From Chara braunii (lineage: Eukaryota; Streptophyta; Charophyceae; Charales; Characeae), in assembly GCA_003427395.1 (NCBI GenBank), contig BFEA01000083.1, forward strand, positions 427,936-491,935: a DNA stretch of 64,000 nt, read 5' to 3'. Shown here in pieces: positions 21,551-31,849 of this stretch (its first letter is position 1; each line of letters starts with the position of its first letter). The translations under genes and the position numbers were made by a program. Below the pieces are notes generated by a model, which had not been told where the DNA came from, did no database searches, and was given only the letters and a program-made list of their open reading frames with translations.

Positions 21551-22329
21551 CCTTTTTTGGGGCACTTGCTAGGAGGTAGACTTAGACCTAGTATCTAGAG
21601 GATTTTGAGAAAGAATGTGATATGGGGGTTTATTCTCCATACACTTGGAGTCTAGCCTTTAGCATTGACCTGTTTTGTGCTACAGACCTTCTTTGGACGT
21701 TTCGATTAAGGATTTGGACTTTATCCCACGAGGATCATCTGCTGTTATCACTAATAATAGGTCGGTTGTCGATTCGTCGGCTTACGATTGAACTCCAATT
21801 CAATGTCGCGAACTCAACTTAAATGCTTTAGCCTTGTGGTTTGAATTGTTGCGTTGGGTTTTCACTCGGAATTTATTGAACGACCATTTAACAAAGATAC
21901 TGAGTACTTTATTATGGAAGGTTGGACAAAGGTTAGGCTTTGTATGGCTAAAGCGAGGGGTGTGAGCGCAGAGAGTGGTTGAAGTTGACCCCGTGTAGTG
22001 CATGGACTTTGGTTGAATCTTTGATGTGATTGCAGATATGTTTTGTGGTTCAGACTCTGGATTTGACTGTCTGCGATCACTCGTACATATATGGTTGAAG
22101 GGAGTCCCACTCTGATTGTGAGAAGTTATCGTTTTATATTTATAGCCCCTTTATATATGTTCATACATGAATATATATGTCTCGAGCGTCCTCGCAGCCT
22201 ACTACAATCGTCAATAAGGGTTAAACAGATTATGCCTTGAGAGAAACGGGTTATTTCCCTTTTACCCTTTTGCTTCTTTGGACGTTGTAGTCCGTGGCAA
22301 CCGTCAAACTTAAACCCCTTGATTTCTCT

Positions 22330-22735
22330 TCAGGCCTTGGATGAGGGAGCTTGCCTCCAAGGCCACGAGAGCTGACGGTGTCGCGGACCGCTGAGACGGT
22401 CGGGGTCGTTTTGTCTCGTCTCTGCTTTAATCAGGTGCACCAGCTGTACATCCCGAGGTCCCCTACGATAGGATAGGTTCCCTCGGGGCATAAGCTTCCC
22501 TTCCCTAAGGGGCTGTCACCACCGAGCTACTGACCCACATGCAAAAGCTTTTAGATGCAGTCGCAGAGGTAGATCAGCCGAGGGCGTTTGCTCGTTCGCT
22601 ATAGTATAGGTACGCTTGGTTAACTCCAAGTAGACCCGAACGTCGTCCGTTCCTGGGGCGCTAATCTCCTACGTACGAAGTAGATGTCGGTCGACTAGGA
22701 CGGTCTTAACCAAGCGTGAAACCACAATCCATCCT
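22330..22735. mobile_element. Foldback element relative (same family as 37872-38174)
   Basis: From 22437 to 22520 this shares AGCTGTACATCCCGAGG, TCCCCTACGA and AGGATAGGTTC with the reverse complement of the centre of the foldback element in gypsy D, and the similarity continues more weakly to the right arm. A separate inverted repeat, CGCTTGGTTAA (22612) with TTAACCAAGCG (22708), lies nearby. It appears to be an older, decayed member of a small element family. Confidence 0.55.
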
Positions 22736-24468
22736 AGTCCTTTTAGACACAGTCAAAAGAAAATTATAACAACTATACATAGTTATATCAAAAGAAATCG
22801 ACCGTAGTTGACAAAAATATATCCTATATGAAATGATAGCTAAAATAATTTAGATGATCATACAGTACATTCAACAACACAAGATAGAAATAAAATCCGA
22901 CCACCTCGGGTCGAAATCCACAAAAATCATACAGCCGCCAACAAGGAGATGGTTTTCGACAATAACATAGATGCAGATAAGGTGCAGCCAGCCGACAAGG
23001 TAGTCGGACTGCCTCAGTTTTGACTTGATGGGACGCGCCGCCAAAGTTATCCATTCCATCCTATTGTCGACCTAATTTCGATGCGTATGTCTTCATCCGC
23101 TTCCAATCTTTTTGGATTACAAGTTGCTTTGCGAATAATTCTTGATCAGGGGCGTTGCTTGAAGTGTTGCATGCCTCTCCCTCTAGGAAGTGGTCTGGGG
23201 TACTCCTCCTCGTTCGAGCACAAGACTCGGATCTCAGAAGTCGGGCCGCCTCCACCAAATCGGCGAAGTACCCCCGCGTATAACGGTCCACTGCCGGTCG
23301 ATAATAAGGTCGACTGCTGAAGCAACGAACCCCCGCCCCAGATTCTTCCTAGAGGGAGAACATATCCACCCCGAGTAGATTTGATTTGTTATTTTCCCTC
23401 CTAAGTTCAGGGTAACTTGGACGAAAAGAAATCGAAGGAGAAAAATAATCATTTTGACATGTATAGGTAGATAAGGTCATTCGGGATATAAAGGGTTAAC
23501 CTCAGGAAAAGAGCCAAGTTTAATTATCTACGTTTTCATTATATTGACGAAGTTCGTTTCACGGTTCCCATTGACATCATTCAGTTCAAGATACAAATGT
23601 TTTTAGCATGCAGACAGGCGAAAGGTAAAAACAAAACAATCTTTTTCATCATCCCGTGTGGACACACTCAACCTCCTTTGCAAGCATCCTTCTATGTACG
23701 TGTGCAACACGCAAAAACAAAAAAATTCAAGAGAAAACCAGTACAATCCCATACTCAAGTCAAACCTTTCCATTCACATGCAAACACACATTTCCTTTGC
23801 CTTTTCAATTAACATTCACTAAACAGGGTCAAGCAGGGGTGGGTTCACACGTGTGAAGGGAACCCTGAGTCAATCAACTATGATCTGTGCGCCGCTGTGC
23901 TAGATGTTTGCAACCACGCCACTGCAACAATGTGGTGAATACCTAGGACTTACCATAAATAAAATAAAATAAAGGTACCGATAGCTTGTCCGTAGCTAAA
24001 TGTTCTCAAAGGCTCAGGAAGGAGTCCACTATAATATAATGCTAAAAATCTAAGATCAATTTCTGACAAGTTGCTTATAGAGTTTAGATGGTTGCGCTTT
24101 GTGCCTTAAGAGAACCCAAAGGCAAACATGAAAAGAACTGCGGGAAAATCAATCTTCGCTTCTGGATTGGTTTCGGAGCTCCCATAGTAGTCTCCTGTGG
24201 ACCCTCGGTCAACCACAATGAAGGGGAGCAAAGTATCTGGGTTCCAAATTCTCGTTTGCAGATGCGACCATGAAATCGAACGTTTGGAGGCCATCAAGGC
24301 TGACTCTAAAATTTGCTTTATGATAAACAAACAGGGCCATGCATTTTAAAAATAACAATTTGTATAGAGTCTTCTTTCAAAAATAAGTATATCAATTTAT
24401 ACTCTAAAACTCTTTCTAAAATGAAGTTAAATTACACAGAATCATTCAACTTATGAAAACTCAACATT
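22736..24468. other. AT-rich interval without recognisable gene
   Basis: Base composition shifts to AT-rich here, resembling the mitochondrial insertions that follow. I recognise no exon or RNA. Part of it may be mitochondrial spacer. Confidence 0.4.
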
Positions 24469-25132
24469 GGTCAGTGCTGAGTTTGGAAGAAAGATACATC
24501 ATTAGCCAAGTCATTGAAATGATTGTGGATGTTATCTATGAATTGCCCTCTTTTACTGGGCCTCATAAAGCATTGCGCAAAGTACGAAATTGAAAAAACA
24601 CAAAATGGTTAGTGAAGGGCGAAGCTCAGTGTATAAGCGGCGCCTTGTTATCACGAATTCAAGATCAAACGTTTTTGGACTTAATAGTATTTTTAATCAA
24701 ACGAGATGCCAAAATGTTCAGGCAAATTATTCTGCCTGAATTAGACATTCAATTGAATGGAATAAAGCTTCTGAAAACAAAATATAGACTTTGATTCAAG
24801 CGTGTAAAACAAAATTATCGTACTTTTGTAGTGATTTCATAATTGAACAAGTTCGAGTATATTATGTTCGATATGAGAAAGCTTGGATTCTCGGTGTGAA
24901 TGGACTTCACGGCGCCGCAGCAACTCGTCGCCAAACTCACTTGACTCCCGTTTGTAACTTACAAACACGTGGTATTGTCAGGTCCAGGCGCCTGGATGGT
25001 TTACCATATATAGCATATAGCTACAATATTAGAAGATCGTGGTATGTAAAACCACGATTTCGAAAACTTGAAGTCCAAAGATCCAATATTAAATTTCGCC
25101 TAGGTGGGAGTTGTCTCTATGTCGTAGAATGA
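24469..25132 (+). pseudogene. Group II intron reverse transcriptase/maturase fragment (mitochondrial)
   Basis: One frame reads SQVIEMIVDVIYELPSFTGP, HKALRKVRN, a stop where the second copy has Trp, then KNTKWLVKGEAQCI and LLSRIQDQTFLDLI. These fit the first RT motifs of group II intron proteins. Further on VYYVRYEKAWILGVNG (about 24857-24904) occupies the place of the YADD catalytic box, with ADD replaced by EKA. So the remnant spans the RT fingers and palm with much deletion and no catalytic aspartates. Intron proteins of this class help splicing and homing in plant mitochondria. The first part is repeated at 57400. Confidence 0.7.
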
Positions 25133-25744
25133 AATCTGCGTTGTGCAGATGCATAGACCCCTTCCTGATTACTAATGAGATTGTCAGTGCTTTCCTATTA
25201 CTAGGTCCCTTTCGGGTTAGGCAGGTACTATGGGTCCTCTGACTTCCAATAGGTACATCAAACAAACCAGGTGGATCTCGCCGGTATCACCTATAGGCTT
25301 TAACGTTGTAAGTTGTTGTTTAGTCACCTATCCCCCAATCAATATCAATAGATGGGTAATCAACTCCCATACGGTCAATAACCCCCGATTTGGACCTTAC
25401 CACTTAGTTTCAATGGCAGGCAGGAAGTATAACAAACAACGTACGTTCGCGCACTTCCCTACGTATAGTATAATATAAAATACGGGTTAACTGTAGGACG
25501 CTTTGATCCGAAAGTGACTCCAATTCGCCACAATAGGCTCAACTCTGTAAACGTCGGCGGGCTCGCACTGTATTCTTGGGCAATCTTATTTTATTTATCA
25601 AGATGGCGACGCCAAAACCTCAACAGCGCTTTTGGAACATGCTATGTTTTCTCTTCCCTTGCGGGATTGTGACGAGTCCCATGCCATACACACGAAATAC
25701 GGCCACGTGCGTCCTTGTACAATAGGTGACCTAACGACCCCCCG
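25133..25744 (-). other. Sequence beside nad4 exon, probable group II intron and spacer
   Basis: On the minus strand this follows the nad4 exon end at 25745 directly, at the position where angiosperm nad4 has its second intron. The frame runs on past the exon without nad4 similarity (RGVVRSPIVQGRTW), as expected for intron. The part from 25133 to 25500 is not identified. Confidence 0.4.
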
Positions 25745-26234
25745 ACTAAACATGCCAATAGTGACAAAATTCATGTGAGCTTCTGAAGAATATGCAATGA
25801 TCTTTTTCAGATCGATTTGTCTTAATGTAGTTAAGGAAATATATATTATAGCAATCACACTAAGAGTATAAATGAAAGGAGTGAAATAAAGAGTAGCTTC
25901 TGGAAACATTGGTATTAAAAATCTTTAAAAACCATAATTTCCCAATTTTAAGAGAATTCCCGGTAAGATAACAAATCGTGCGGTGGGTGCTTCTACATGA
26001 GCTTCAGGTAACCAAATATGAACTGGTACCATGGGTTCTTTCACTGCAAAAGATGCAAAAAAAGCAATCCATAGCAATATTTGTCGTTCGCTAAATTCTG
26101 CTGTTAATAAGATTTGTAAATCAGTGGTTCCCGTTTGAAACAAAATCAATAAAATAGCTAAAAGCATGAAAATGAATCCAAGTAAAGTATATAAGAAAAA
26201 CTGATATGCTGCTCGTATTTTTCTCTGTCTCCGA
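25745..26234 (-). pseudogene. nad4: Mitochondrial nad4 exon (NADH dehydrogenase subunit 4), nuclear copy
   Basis: Nad4 is a proton-pumping membrane subunit of respiratory complex I. The minus-strand frame matches the middle of the protein: RQRKIRAAYQFFLYTLLG, FQTGTTDLQILLTAEFSER, VPVHIWLPEAHVEAPTA, LRQIDLKKIIAYS and HMNFVTIGMFS. It starts at RQRKIRAAY and stops at IGMFS, close to the two intron sites of angiosperm nad4, so it is one whole exon of about 490 nt. Defects are an in-frame TAA (about 25926) after LKLGNYGF, and substitutions such as KEPM for KVPM and TARFVILP for TAGSVILA. These mark it as a decayed nuclear insertion. Confidence 0.88.
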
Positions 26235-27182
26235 CTTATTTCATGCGTGGAGCATGCATGAAAGACACCTGGAATGTCAAACTCATTTCGGGGACCATAG
26301 CCTGTCGTGAAAGGAGATCCTTGGATTTAGCCAGTCCTTGGAAGATCTCCGACCGTGTCTCCGAGATGCAGTTGAACGGGGAGTTCGTGAACGCGAGGTG
26401 TAGGTGGGATAGCAGACCACACGTGGCAAGGCACGAAGCAACGTCTTCTCTGTATTTTCGTTGATTACTGACGTATTTACCAGCACATGTAGAGAACCTA
26501 AGTCCAATATGGACCTAACACACCTGAAGCGCACTGCAGACTTAATCTTAAATGAAAATAAAAAAGATGAGAGCATACGGCGGAACCGGTGAACCATTCG
26601 AATCTCTTTTCGAATGGGGCAGAGGGTTCGTAGTACCTTTATTTACAGCAGCAACCTAGCAATAGGCGCGCAGCGCAGCGCTGGTTGTGTACACAGTCAG
26701 CAGACGGGAAGGAGTCTAAATCGATGGACTCGAAAGAGCACATCACATACTTGAGCAGTACGAATCCGTCGGCGGTCGGGTGAGACTAATTAAGCAATCG
26801 TTGGCTGCTTCGACATCTACCGACTTCGTACCCTTTGGAAATCAATTAAATTATGCCTGAGAGAAAGATCTGCCCAGAGTGAGCAGAATACAGCAATCTA
26901 TCTATCGTTGTAGTCCTCCAGAGGCCTGTTTATTTAAATAAACTGTGCCCCCATTTCTATTCTATTTCAATTAACGCACACCATACATAATAAGAAAGAT
27001 GGTGTTTGCCGGCGGGTAAGCACGCCGCGTATAATATCATATCGTCGCTTCTGAGGATTGGCAGAGGCATGAACGAAGGAAGTGCTGGTGAGCCTTTGCC
27101 GCATTGATTTTGACAAAATTGGCGATTTGGGTAATCAACGATAAATGGTCTTTGTTTTGATACAAACAAAAAGAAGATGGCT
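26235..27182. other. Mitochondrial-like spacer and intron sequence without recognised gene
   Basis: The part next to nad4 (26235-26460) should be the 3' end of the upstream nad4 intron on the minus strand. The remainder up to atp9 shows no gene I can name. The final 60 bp may be atp9 upstream sequence. Confidence 0.4.
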
Positions 27183-27325
27183 ATGTTAGAAGGTGCAAAA
27201 TTAATTGGAGCGGGCTGTGCAACAATCGCATGTTGGAGCCGCTGTAGGTATTGGAAACGTGTTTAGTTCTTTGATTCATTCTATTGCACGAAATCCTTCA
27301 TTGGCGAAGCAACTATTTGGTTATG
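27183..27325 (+). pseudogene. atp9: Mitochondrial atp9 first exon (ATP synthase subunit c), nuclear copy
   Basis: Subunit c forms the rotating ring of the ATP synthase membrane sector. The sequence encodes [16 protein letters not shown], then after a frame change [20 protein letters not shown] and [11 protein letters not shown] 2-nt deletion near 27228 (GCATGTTGG where GCA-TTA-GCT-GG is expected) breaks the frame, so it is a pseudogene. The exon stops after the first base of the codon following Tyr48 and runs straight into GTGCG, the group II intron 5' consensus. Confidence 0.9.
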
Positions 27326-28034
27326 GTGCGTCGTGCGTAAGAGGACACACGAAGTGTTGCGCCCTCGTCGACATATTCTCTGGGCGTTGGTCACGACTCT
27401 CTCTGGCCAGCCTAAAGAAACCAGTTTTCTGGTGACCAACCTTCAACGTGTTGATCTCCAATCTCTATATTCCGATTGGAATGAAGAAAGTCGCGTTGTG
27501 GTAGTGCCTTGTGCATGGAAAAGCAACGACGAAACCCTCCTGAAGAGACCGACCTCGCTGAGCCTTTTTGGTAGGGGAGACGATGCTGAACCTGGTGAGG
27601 ATAACGAAGCCGACCCAAAAGCTTTCCGATATAGAATAACCAACGCAATTTCGTGGTCGGACGTTGCGTTCCCGATCTTGCAGCCGAAAGAAACCAGTTT
27701 TCTGGTGACCAACCTTCAACGTGCTGATCTCCAATCTCTGTATTACGATTGGAATGAAGAAAGTCGCGTTGTGGTAGTGCCTTGTGCGTGGAAAAGCAAC
27801 GACGAAACCCTCCTAAAGCGACCGACCTCGCTAAGCCTTTTTGGTAGGGGAGACGATGCTGAACCTTATGAGGATAACGAAGCCGACTCAAAAGTTTTCC
27901 GGTATAGAATAACCAACACAATTTCGTGGTTGGACGTTCCCGATCTTGCAATGAAGATCACATGTTCTACCTCAATAGATTTCTCGAAAAACCAGCTATC
28001 TCCGAGTTTGATTGGCCTTTCCAATCATCTGTAG
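27326..28034 (+). repeat. atp9 group II intron start carrying a 273-bp tandem repeat
   Basis: The intron begins GTGCGTCGTGCG. From about 27411 a 273-bp unit is followed by a second copy (about 27684-27957) with some 15 substitutions and a 6-nt deletion. Because 273 is a multiple of three, a 233-codon plus-strand frame (27333-28034) stays open through both copies, giving two 91-residue repeats (for example RGDDAEPGEDNEAD and RGDDAEPYEDNEAD). The minus strand is also open over most of it. Substitutions fall about evenly on the three codon positions, so a protein is not supported. Confidence 0.6.
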
Positions 28035-28493
28035 TTTTCACTAGAGGTTAGACTATACCTTCATCTCACCTCGTAGGCCGAAGGCGGCGTCAAACGTCCA
28101 CGCTTTCCATCTTCATATGCTAAATCCAATACGACTAGGAGTCAATCGAGCCGCTCGCTTTAGGAACTAACTAGATCCTCAATTGAAATGAAATTGGGTG
28201 AGTATTTGCGTATTAGCATGAAATTAATCTTGTTCTCCTCTTCCGAGTCAGTCGTTACGGGGTTTATGAAGGCGCTCACGTTCATTGAATTGCTTTCTTT
28301 TCTACATACAATCCACCGACTTCCCACGGTATTGCCATGGTTCTTTGTTTGTATAAATAAGAACTAACGGTTCCACCGTTATGAGCCAGTTTTTCCATAA
28401 GCGCTCACACGCCTATGGGGTAAAAGGCATGAAGCGTAAAATACGTTGAAGAATCAATACTCGGATGATTGATTCTTACTCTTTCTTTATTTA
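28035..28493 (-). other. Probable group I intron remnant in mitochondrial LSU rRNA
   Basis: On the minus strand the sequence GATGAAGGTATAGTCTAACC (28042-28061) resembles the conserved P7/P3 core of group I introns. It lies just downstream of the LSU rRNA fragment in its transcription direction. No complete intron-encoded endonuclease is seen. Confidence 0.45.
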
Positions 28494-28808
28494 CCCCTAG
28501 CCACAAGTCATCCCCGTATTTTGCCACATACGTGGGTTCGGTCTTCCAAGGCCCGTCAGGACTCCCTTCAACTTGCTCATGGCTAGATCACCCGGTTTCG
28601 GGTGAAATTGATACAACTATCTACAATTTCATTACGCCTACACCTTAAGGGTTTAAGCTTGTTGTATTAATTTACTTGCTAACCCATTATGCAAAAGGTA
28701 CGCCGTTAACCTTTGCAGATCCATCATCCATTGATTGATGATGCATCGTTCAGCCTTCGACTGATTGCTTGCATCGGGTTTCAGGTTTTCTATTTCACTC
28801 CCTTTCTT

Positions 28809-28841
<33 letters not shown>

Positions 28842-28850
28842 ACATGCTTA
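28494..28850 (-). rRNA. rrnL: Mitochondrial large-subunit rRNA, 5'-domain fragment, nuclear copy
   Basis: On the minus strand the sequence follows bacterial 23S rRNA from roughly position 450 to 800 in E. coli numbering. Landmarks are AAGTACCGTGAGGGAAAGG, CCTTTTGCATAATGGGTTA, GGTGATCTAGCCATGAGCA, GACCGAACCCACGTATG and ACGGGGATGACTTGTGGCTA. The sequence type is plant mitochondrial rather than plastid. It is a fragment cut at both ends: domain II pieces lie at 30125, out of order. Confidence 0.88.
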
Positions 28851-28890
28851 TACTCCTTTCAGACAACTTGTATACATATTCCAGAAAGAA

Positions 28891-28975
28891 ACGGCTATGG
28901 CGAAATTGGTTTACGCACCACACTTAGGATGTGGCGGCGCTTCGCGCCTTGCGGGTTCGAGTCCCGCTAGCCGTA
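28891..28975 (+). tRNA. trnL(uag): tRNA-Leu (anticodon UAG), mitochondrial type
   Basis: A complete 85-nt class II tRNA is visible. The acceptor stem is ACGGCTA with TAGCCGT and discriminator A. The anticodon stem CCACA/TGTGG encloses loop CTTAGGA with anticodon TAG (28925-28927). There is a long variable arm (about 28935-28950), and the T arm is GCGGG-TTCGAGT-CCCGC. It would read CUN leucine codons. No stem is broken, although the neighbouring mitochondrial pieces are decayed. No CCA is encoded. Confidence 0.93.
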
Positions 28976-29122
28976 CATTAGAAACGAAGAGCGATATGTA
29001 TGGTTGGGGCCTTATTTTCACTTTTTCGACACTATATGTATCTTTATTTATATCTTTAGTTAGAATGGTTTCTTACAAACAGTTCCAATGACCGCTTTAT
29101 TAATTATCTTTCTTATCCTTCA

Positions 29123-29410
29123 AGTCCCCATATTAGATCTGTCAACTATTTTGTCTTGAGAAATTTGCCAAATAAAAGCATAAAATATAGCTAATTCTAT
29201 CACACCATAAATAGGTAAAACACACAAAAATTGAAACCAAATGTCTGGAGGAGTTAAAAAANCTGCTATTAAGACTGAGAAAAAGAGAAAAGAACGACGA
29301 TTTTTGATACATGTTTTTACTGAAATACGTTTTGATTCTATTAAGAAGATCATGAAGACTGATACTTGAGAACATATTGATGAAACAAACAAAATACGAA
29401 TAGTTAACAA
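29123..29410 (-). pseudogene. tatC: Mitochondrial tatC/mttB C-terminal fragment, nuclear copy
   Basis: TatC is the membrane receptor of the twin-arginine protein export pathway, and plant mitochondria encode it as mttB. The minus-strand frame of 96 codons matches the C-terminal third: [14 protein letters not shown], then the hallmark LTPPDIWFQFLCVLPI and YGVIELAIFYAFI. A single N lies at 29262. Family members have about 240-260 residues, so the N-terminal two thirds are missing; the sequence upstream on the minus strand is not TatC. Confidence 0.82.
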
Positions 29411-30124
29411 AATATAATCATAAATCTTCGGTTGTAACTGAAGCCTTGTTTGTGGGCTCGGGAAGGGAAGCTGACAAACAGCTTCGCTTCCCGACTTTCG
29501 ACTCTCAATTGTCCGGAATCAATCTCACGTGTAGCTAGAGTATTGATTTCCTGACCTTGCACTGTGCTCAGCAGACGCTTTACGAGAATCGCAGATATTT
29601 GGAAAAAGGCTACAGGTGTGTCTTGTCGAGGCTGAGCACTTTGTGCCTTCTACGACCTTAGTGAGCAATAGAACAAAATCATCTGCTGACGTACAATTTC
29701 TGTTCTGCCGAACGAAGGCCCTGCCTTCCCATTTGTTTGTTTCTTGGAGATNCGTCAGCTCTTCGCCTCTTTCTTATTTACAAAGGGCCCAGTCAGTCTC
29801 GTATCCGATCTTGGATTCATCTAGACAGTCAGTGGAGAGTGATGTTGCAGGCTTTCATGTGTTCCTTGACCGAGATACGAACACGGTCTGGTCCGACCAA
29901 TCGAGCATTAGATTGGAATCTAGATCGTGTTGATTGTTCGAGACCTCACTCAGTGTTGGAACAGAACGGTTTTAGGCTGATCCCCTTAAGAGTCCGCACA
30001 GAACAATTCTTACTACGGGATCTCTGAATTTTCCCTGGTATGGTACCACCGTGGAGTTATTTCCCCAGTTCCCATGATCTCGAACTTAATTGAATTCTCC
30101 TGAAGGTTTAGGTCCTTGCGTGAG
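29411..30124. other. Mitochondrial-like interval without recognised gene
   Basis: A strong inverted repeat, CGGGAAGGGAAGCTG with CAGCTTCGCTTCCCG (29459-29494), stands out and could be a transcript-end stem-loop. The segment 30000-30124 continues the minus-strand rRNA fragment but no longer follows 23S rRNA, so it may be an rRNA intron. Confidence 0.4.
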
Positions 30125-30375
30125 TACCTTCTCAGGCAATCTAGTGCCGCGTGGATTCTCGGCGTGATGAAGCTAGATCAGTGAGCTATTACACTTTCTT
30201 CAAAGGATGGCTGCTTCCAAGCCCACCTCCTGGTTGTAATTGCTCGATCACTTCCTTTCCCACTAAGTGGGCTCTTGTTCGTCTGCGGAATCTGACTGAC
30301 CCACTTCGCTGCCTGTAAGGGTTGGTTTCCCTCCCCAGCTACTATAGGGCCTCCGTCTTGCAACCTAAGTTGCTT
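30125..30375 (-). rRNA. rrnL: Mitochondrial large-subunit rRNA, domain II fragment, nuclear copy
   Basis: On the minus strand the sequence includes CCAGGAGGTGGGCTTGGAAG, CAGCCATCCTTTGAAGAAAG and TGTAATAGCTCACTGATC, which is the GTPase-associated region of 23S rRNA (around E. coli 1050-1120). Upstream of it GGGGAGGGAAACCAACCC and CTTAGTGGGAAAGG fit the preceding helices, with extra sequence in between. Relative to the 5'-domain fragment at 28494-28850 it lies on the wrong side for one minus-strand gene, so the locus is rearranged. Confidence 0.85.
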
Positions 30376-30529
30376 ACATCCGGTGGTTACATATATCTGT
30401 TTTTTACATGTGGTTGAACACCGGTTGCCGCGTAGCCCTAGTGGATTTATTCACCACATCGTCCTACGAGGTAGGCACCCCGGAATTAGTGCTGATTGGG
30501 CGGACCGTGATACGCAATCGATCATGACC

Positions 30530-31210
30530 CGTTGTCGGGGTGTTTCGTTTTGCGGGCCTACTGTATGGTTCCGTTTTTTTTTACTATGGATATGGTAGAT
30601 TTGTTGTGGTGTGGTAACCGTGTCTGCATCCCGGTTGGTTTTGTGCCGTTGTTCGGTCTATTTCACGAGTGTAGCGGTGCTTCATGTGGGACCAGTCATC
30701 TGTTTTTTTATTTATTGTCTTGGCATCATGGTTGGTTGTTTCCCATTGTTCGGCCTGCATGGGGGCGGTGCTTTAATGTGGGAATTGTCATCCGGGATTG
30801 CCTTTTATACCTGTCCTCCGGGTTCTTTTTGGTATCCTAGTTGGTTGCTTCCCGTTGTTCGGCCTATCAATGGGGGCGGTGCGTTTATGTGGGAATCATC
30901 ATCTAGGATTGTTTTTTATGATGTCCCGGTACGAATTGCTTACGATGACGCTGAATAGGAATGTCGAACAAGGCCATCTTCTGTGTATAGATATGTATTT
31001 GGGACATTTTTTTATTTTTTTGCAGACAAGAATGTTCTGACATCTTGGTTGGTCTTGTCCCGTCGTTTGGCCTGTGTGCGTTGGGGCGGTGCTTGCATGT
31101 GGGACTTGCCATCTGGGATCTGTTTTGTTGCCTCTCGTTCTGTTTTATTTGGCTGTTCCCTTCCTCTTTTCCTTGCCTCTTTGCCTTTTGGCTGTGTGCA
31201 AGTGGGTTGA
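30530..31210 (+). repeat. Degenerate minisatellite of about 110-bp units
   Basis: Four or five imperfect units share TTGGTTG-TTTCCC-GTTGTTCGGCCT, then GGGGGCGGTGC and ATGTGGGA-TT-TCATC-GGGATT. The open frames across it follow from the repeat and do not look like a protein gene. Its first 105 bp recur at 31604-31708. Confidence 0.75.
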
Positions 31211-31603
31211 TATGACACACGGGGGTGGGGGCAGCCGCCGCTCAACCTACATCCACGTGGGCGACCTTGTACGCAAGAGGTTCTGAACAGGGGGAGTTAT
31301 AAGGAAGAAGATAAAAAACTGGTTCATTTTTTCTTGTTCTTCTTTCTTTTTTCCTTTTTGTTCTTTTTGTTCGCATTTGCGCTCTGATACTCTTGTGACA
31401 ATATATACTCCAACGTTGCTAGCTCTCTGCTTTTGTAGATGATGCGGCGAGCGTTGGGCCTGTACTAGCAGGCTCTTCTTTGGTTATGGTAGAAGATAAT
31501 TTTTTATTCTCTTGTTAGTGAATTCATTTACAACGAAAATAGCTTGACTCATCGTCCTATCATTCCTTTTTTTTGTGTTGATCATTCTTCCCCGTTTTTG
31601 GGG

Positions 31604-31708
31604 TTTTTCGTTTTGCGGGCCTACTGTATGGTTCCATTTTTTTTTACTATGGATATGGTAGATTTGTTGTGGTGTGGTAACCTTGTCTGCATCCCGGTCG
31701 GTTTTGTG
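31604..31708 (+). repeat. Second copy of the minisatellite left end
   Basis: GTTTTGCGGGCCTACTGTAT to GGTTTTGTGCCG repeats 30548-30650 nearly exactly. At 31709 it switches abruptly to a minus-strand gag fragment, marking a breakpoint. Confidence 0.8.
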
Positions 31709-31835
31709 CCGTGGAAGCTACCAATCCATTTAGTCAGCGAGCTGCTGAACCCTCTAAGTAGGATGCAGCAGTAATCACTTCCTCTACCAGTGTCCTCTTT
31801 GCCCTCACCCACACTGGCACCGTTCTCAACCACGT
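31709..31835 (-). pseudogene. Minus-strand Gag fragment (element C family)
   Basis: On the minus strand this gives a piece reading like AASYLEGSA-x-LTKWIGSF. It is the same Gag region that in element C is split by the solo LTR at 13126-14276. It shows the sequence without that insertion. Confidence 0.6.
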
Positions 31836-31849
31836 GTTGAGAGGCAGGT

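Larger units (their letters stand above)
19241..22310 (+). mobile_element. F2 non-coding repeat, copy a
   Basis: This 3-kb block is alignable throughout with 59641-63530. Shared landmarks are ATTGCGGGGCCCTCAG at the start, ACTTAGTTGGATGG/CATAAGTTTGGGTGG hairpins, a GCTCGCCACGTGCTA phrase, a tandem array of about 120-bp units, and TCCCACGAGGATCATCTGCTG near the end. The two copies are clearly diverged. No protein is encoded in either. Length, repetition and insertion into other sequence suggest a large non-autonomous transposon or a long LTR; the ends are not defined. Confidence 0.65.

Noticed and set aside
24060-24330. Possible plastid or mitochondrial gene piece (frame with PIVVSCGPSVNHNEGEQ)
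   Set aside because: Composition fits organelle DNA, but I could not match it to any organelle protein or RNA.
27333-28034. 233-codon open frame as a protein gene
   Set aside because: It lies inside a group II intron start, has no recognisable domain, is equally open on the other strand, and its repeat copies differ evenly at all codon positions. It is kept only as a repeat and a finding.
30532-31286. Several overlapping hydrophobic frames of 75-115 codons
   Set aside because: They follow the 110-bp minisatellite and shift frame with its units, with no conserved protein.
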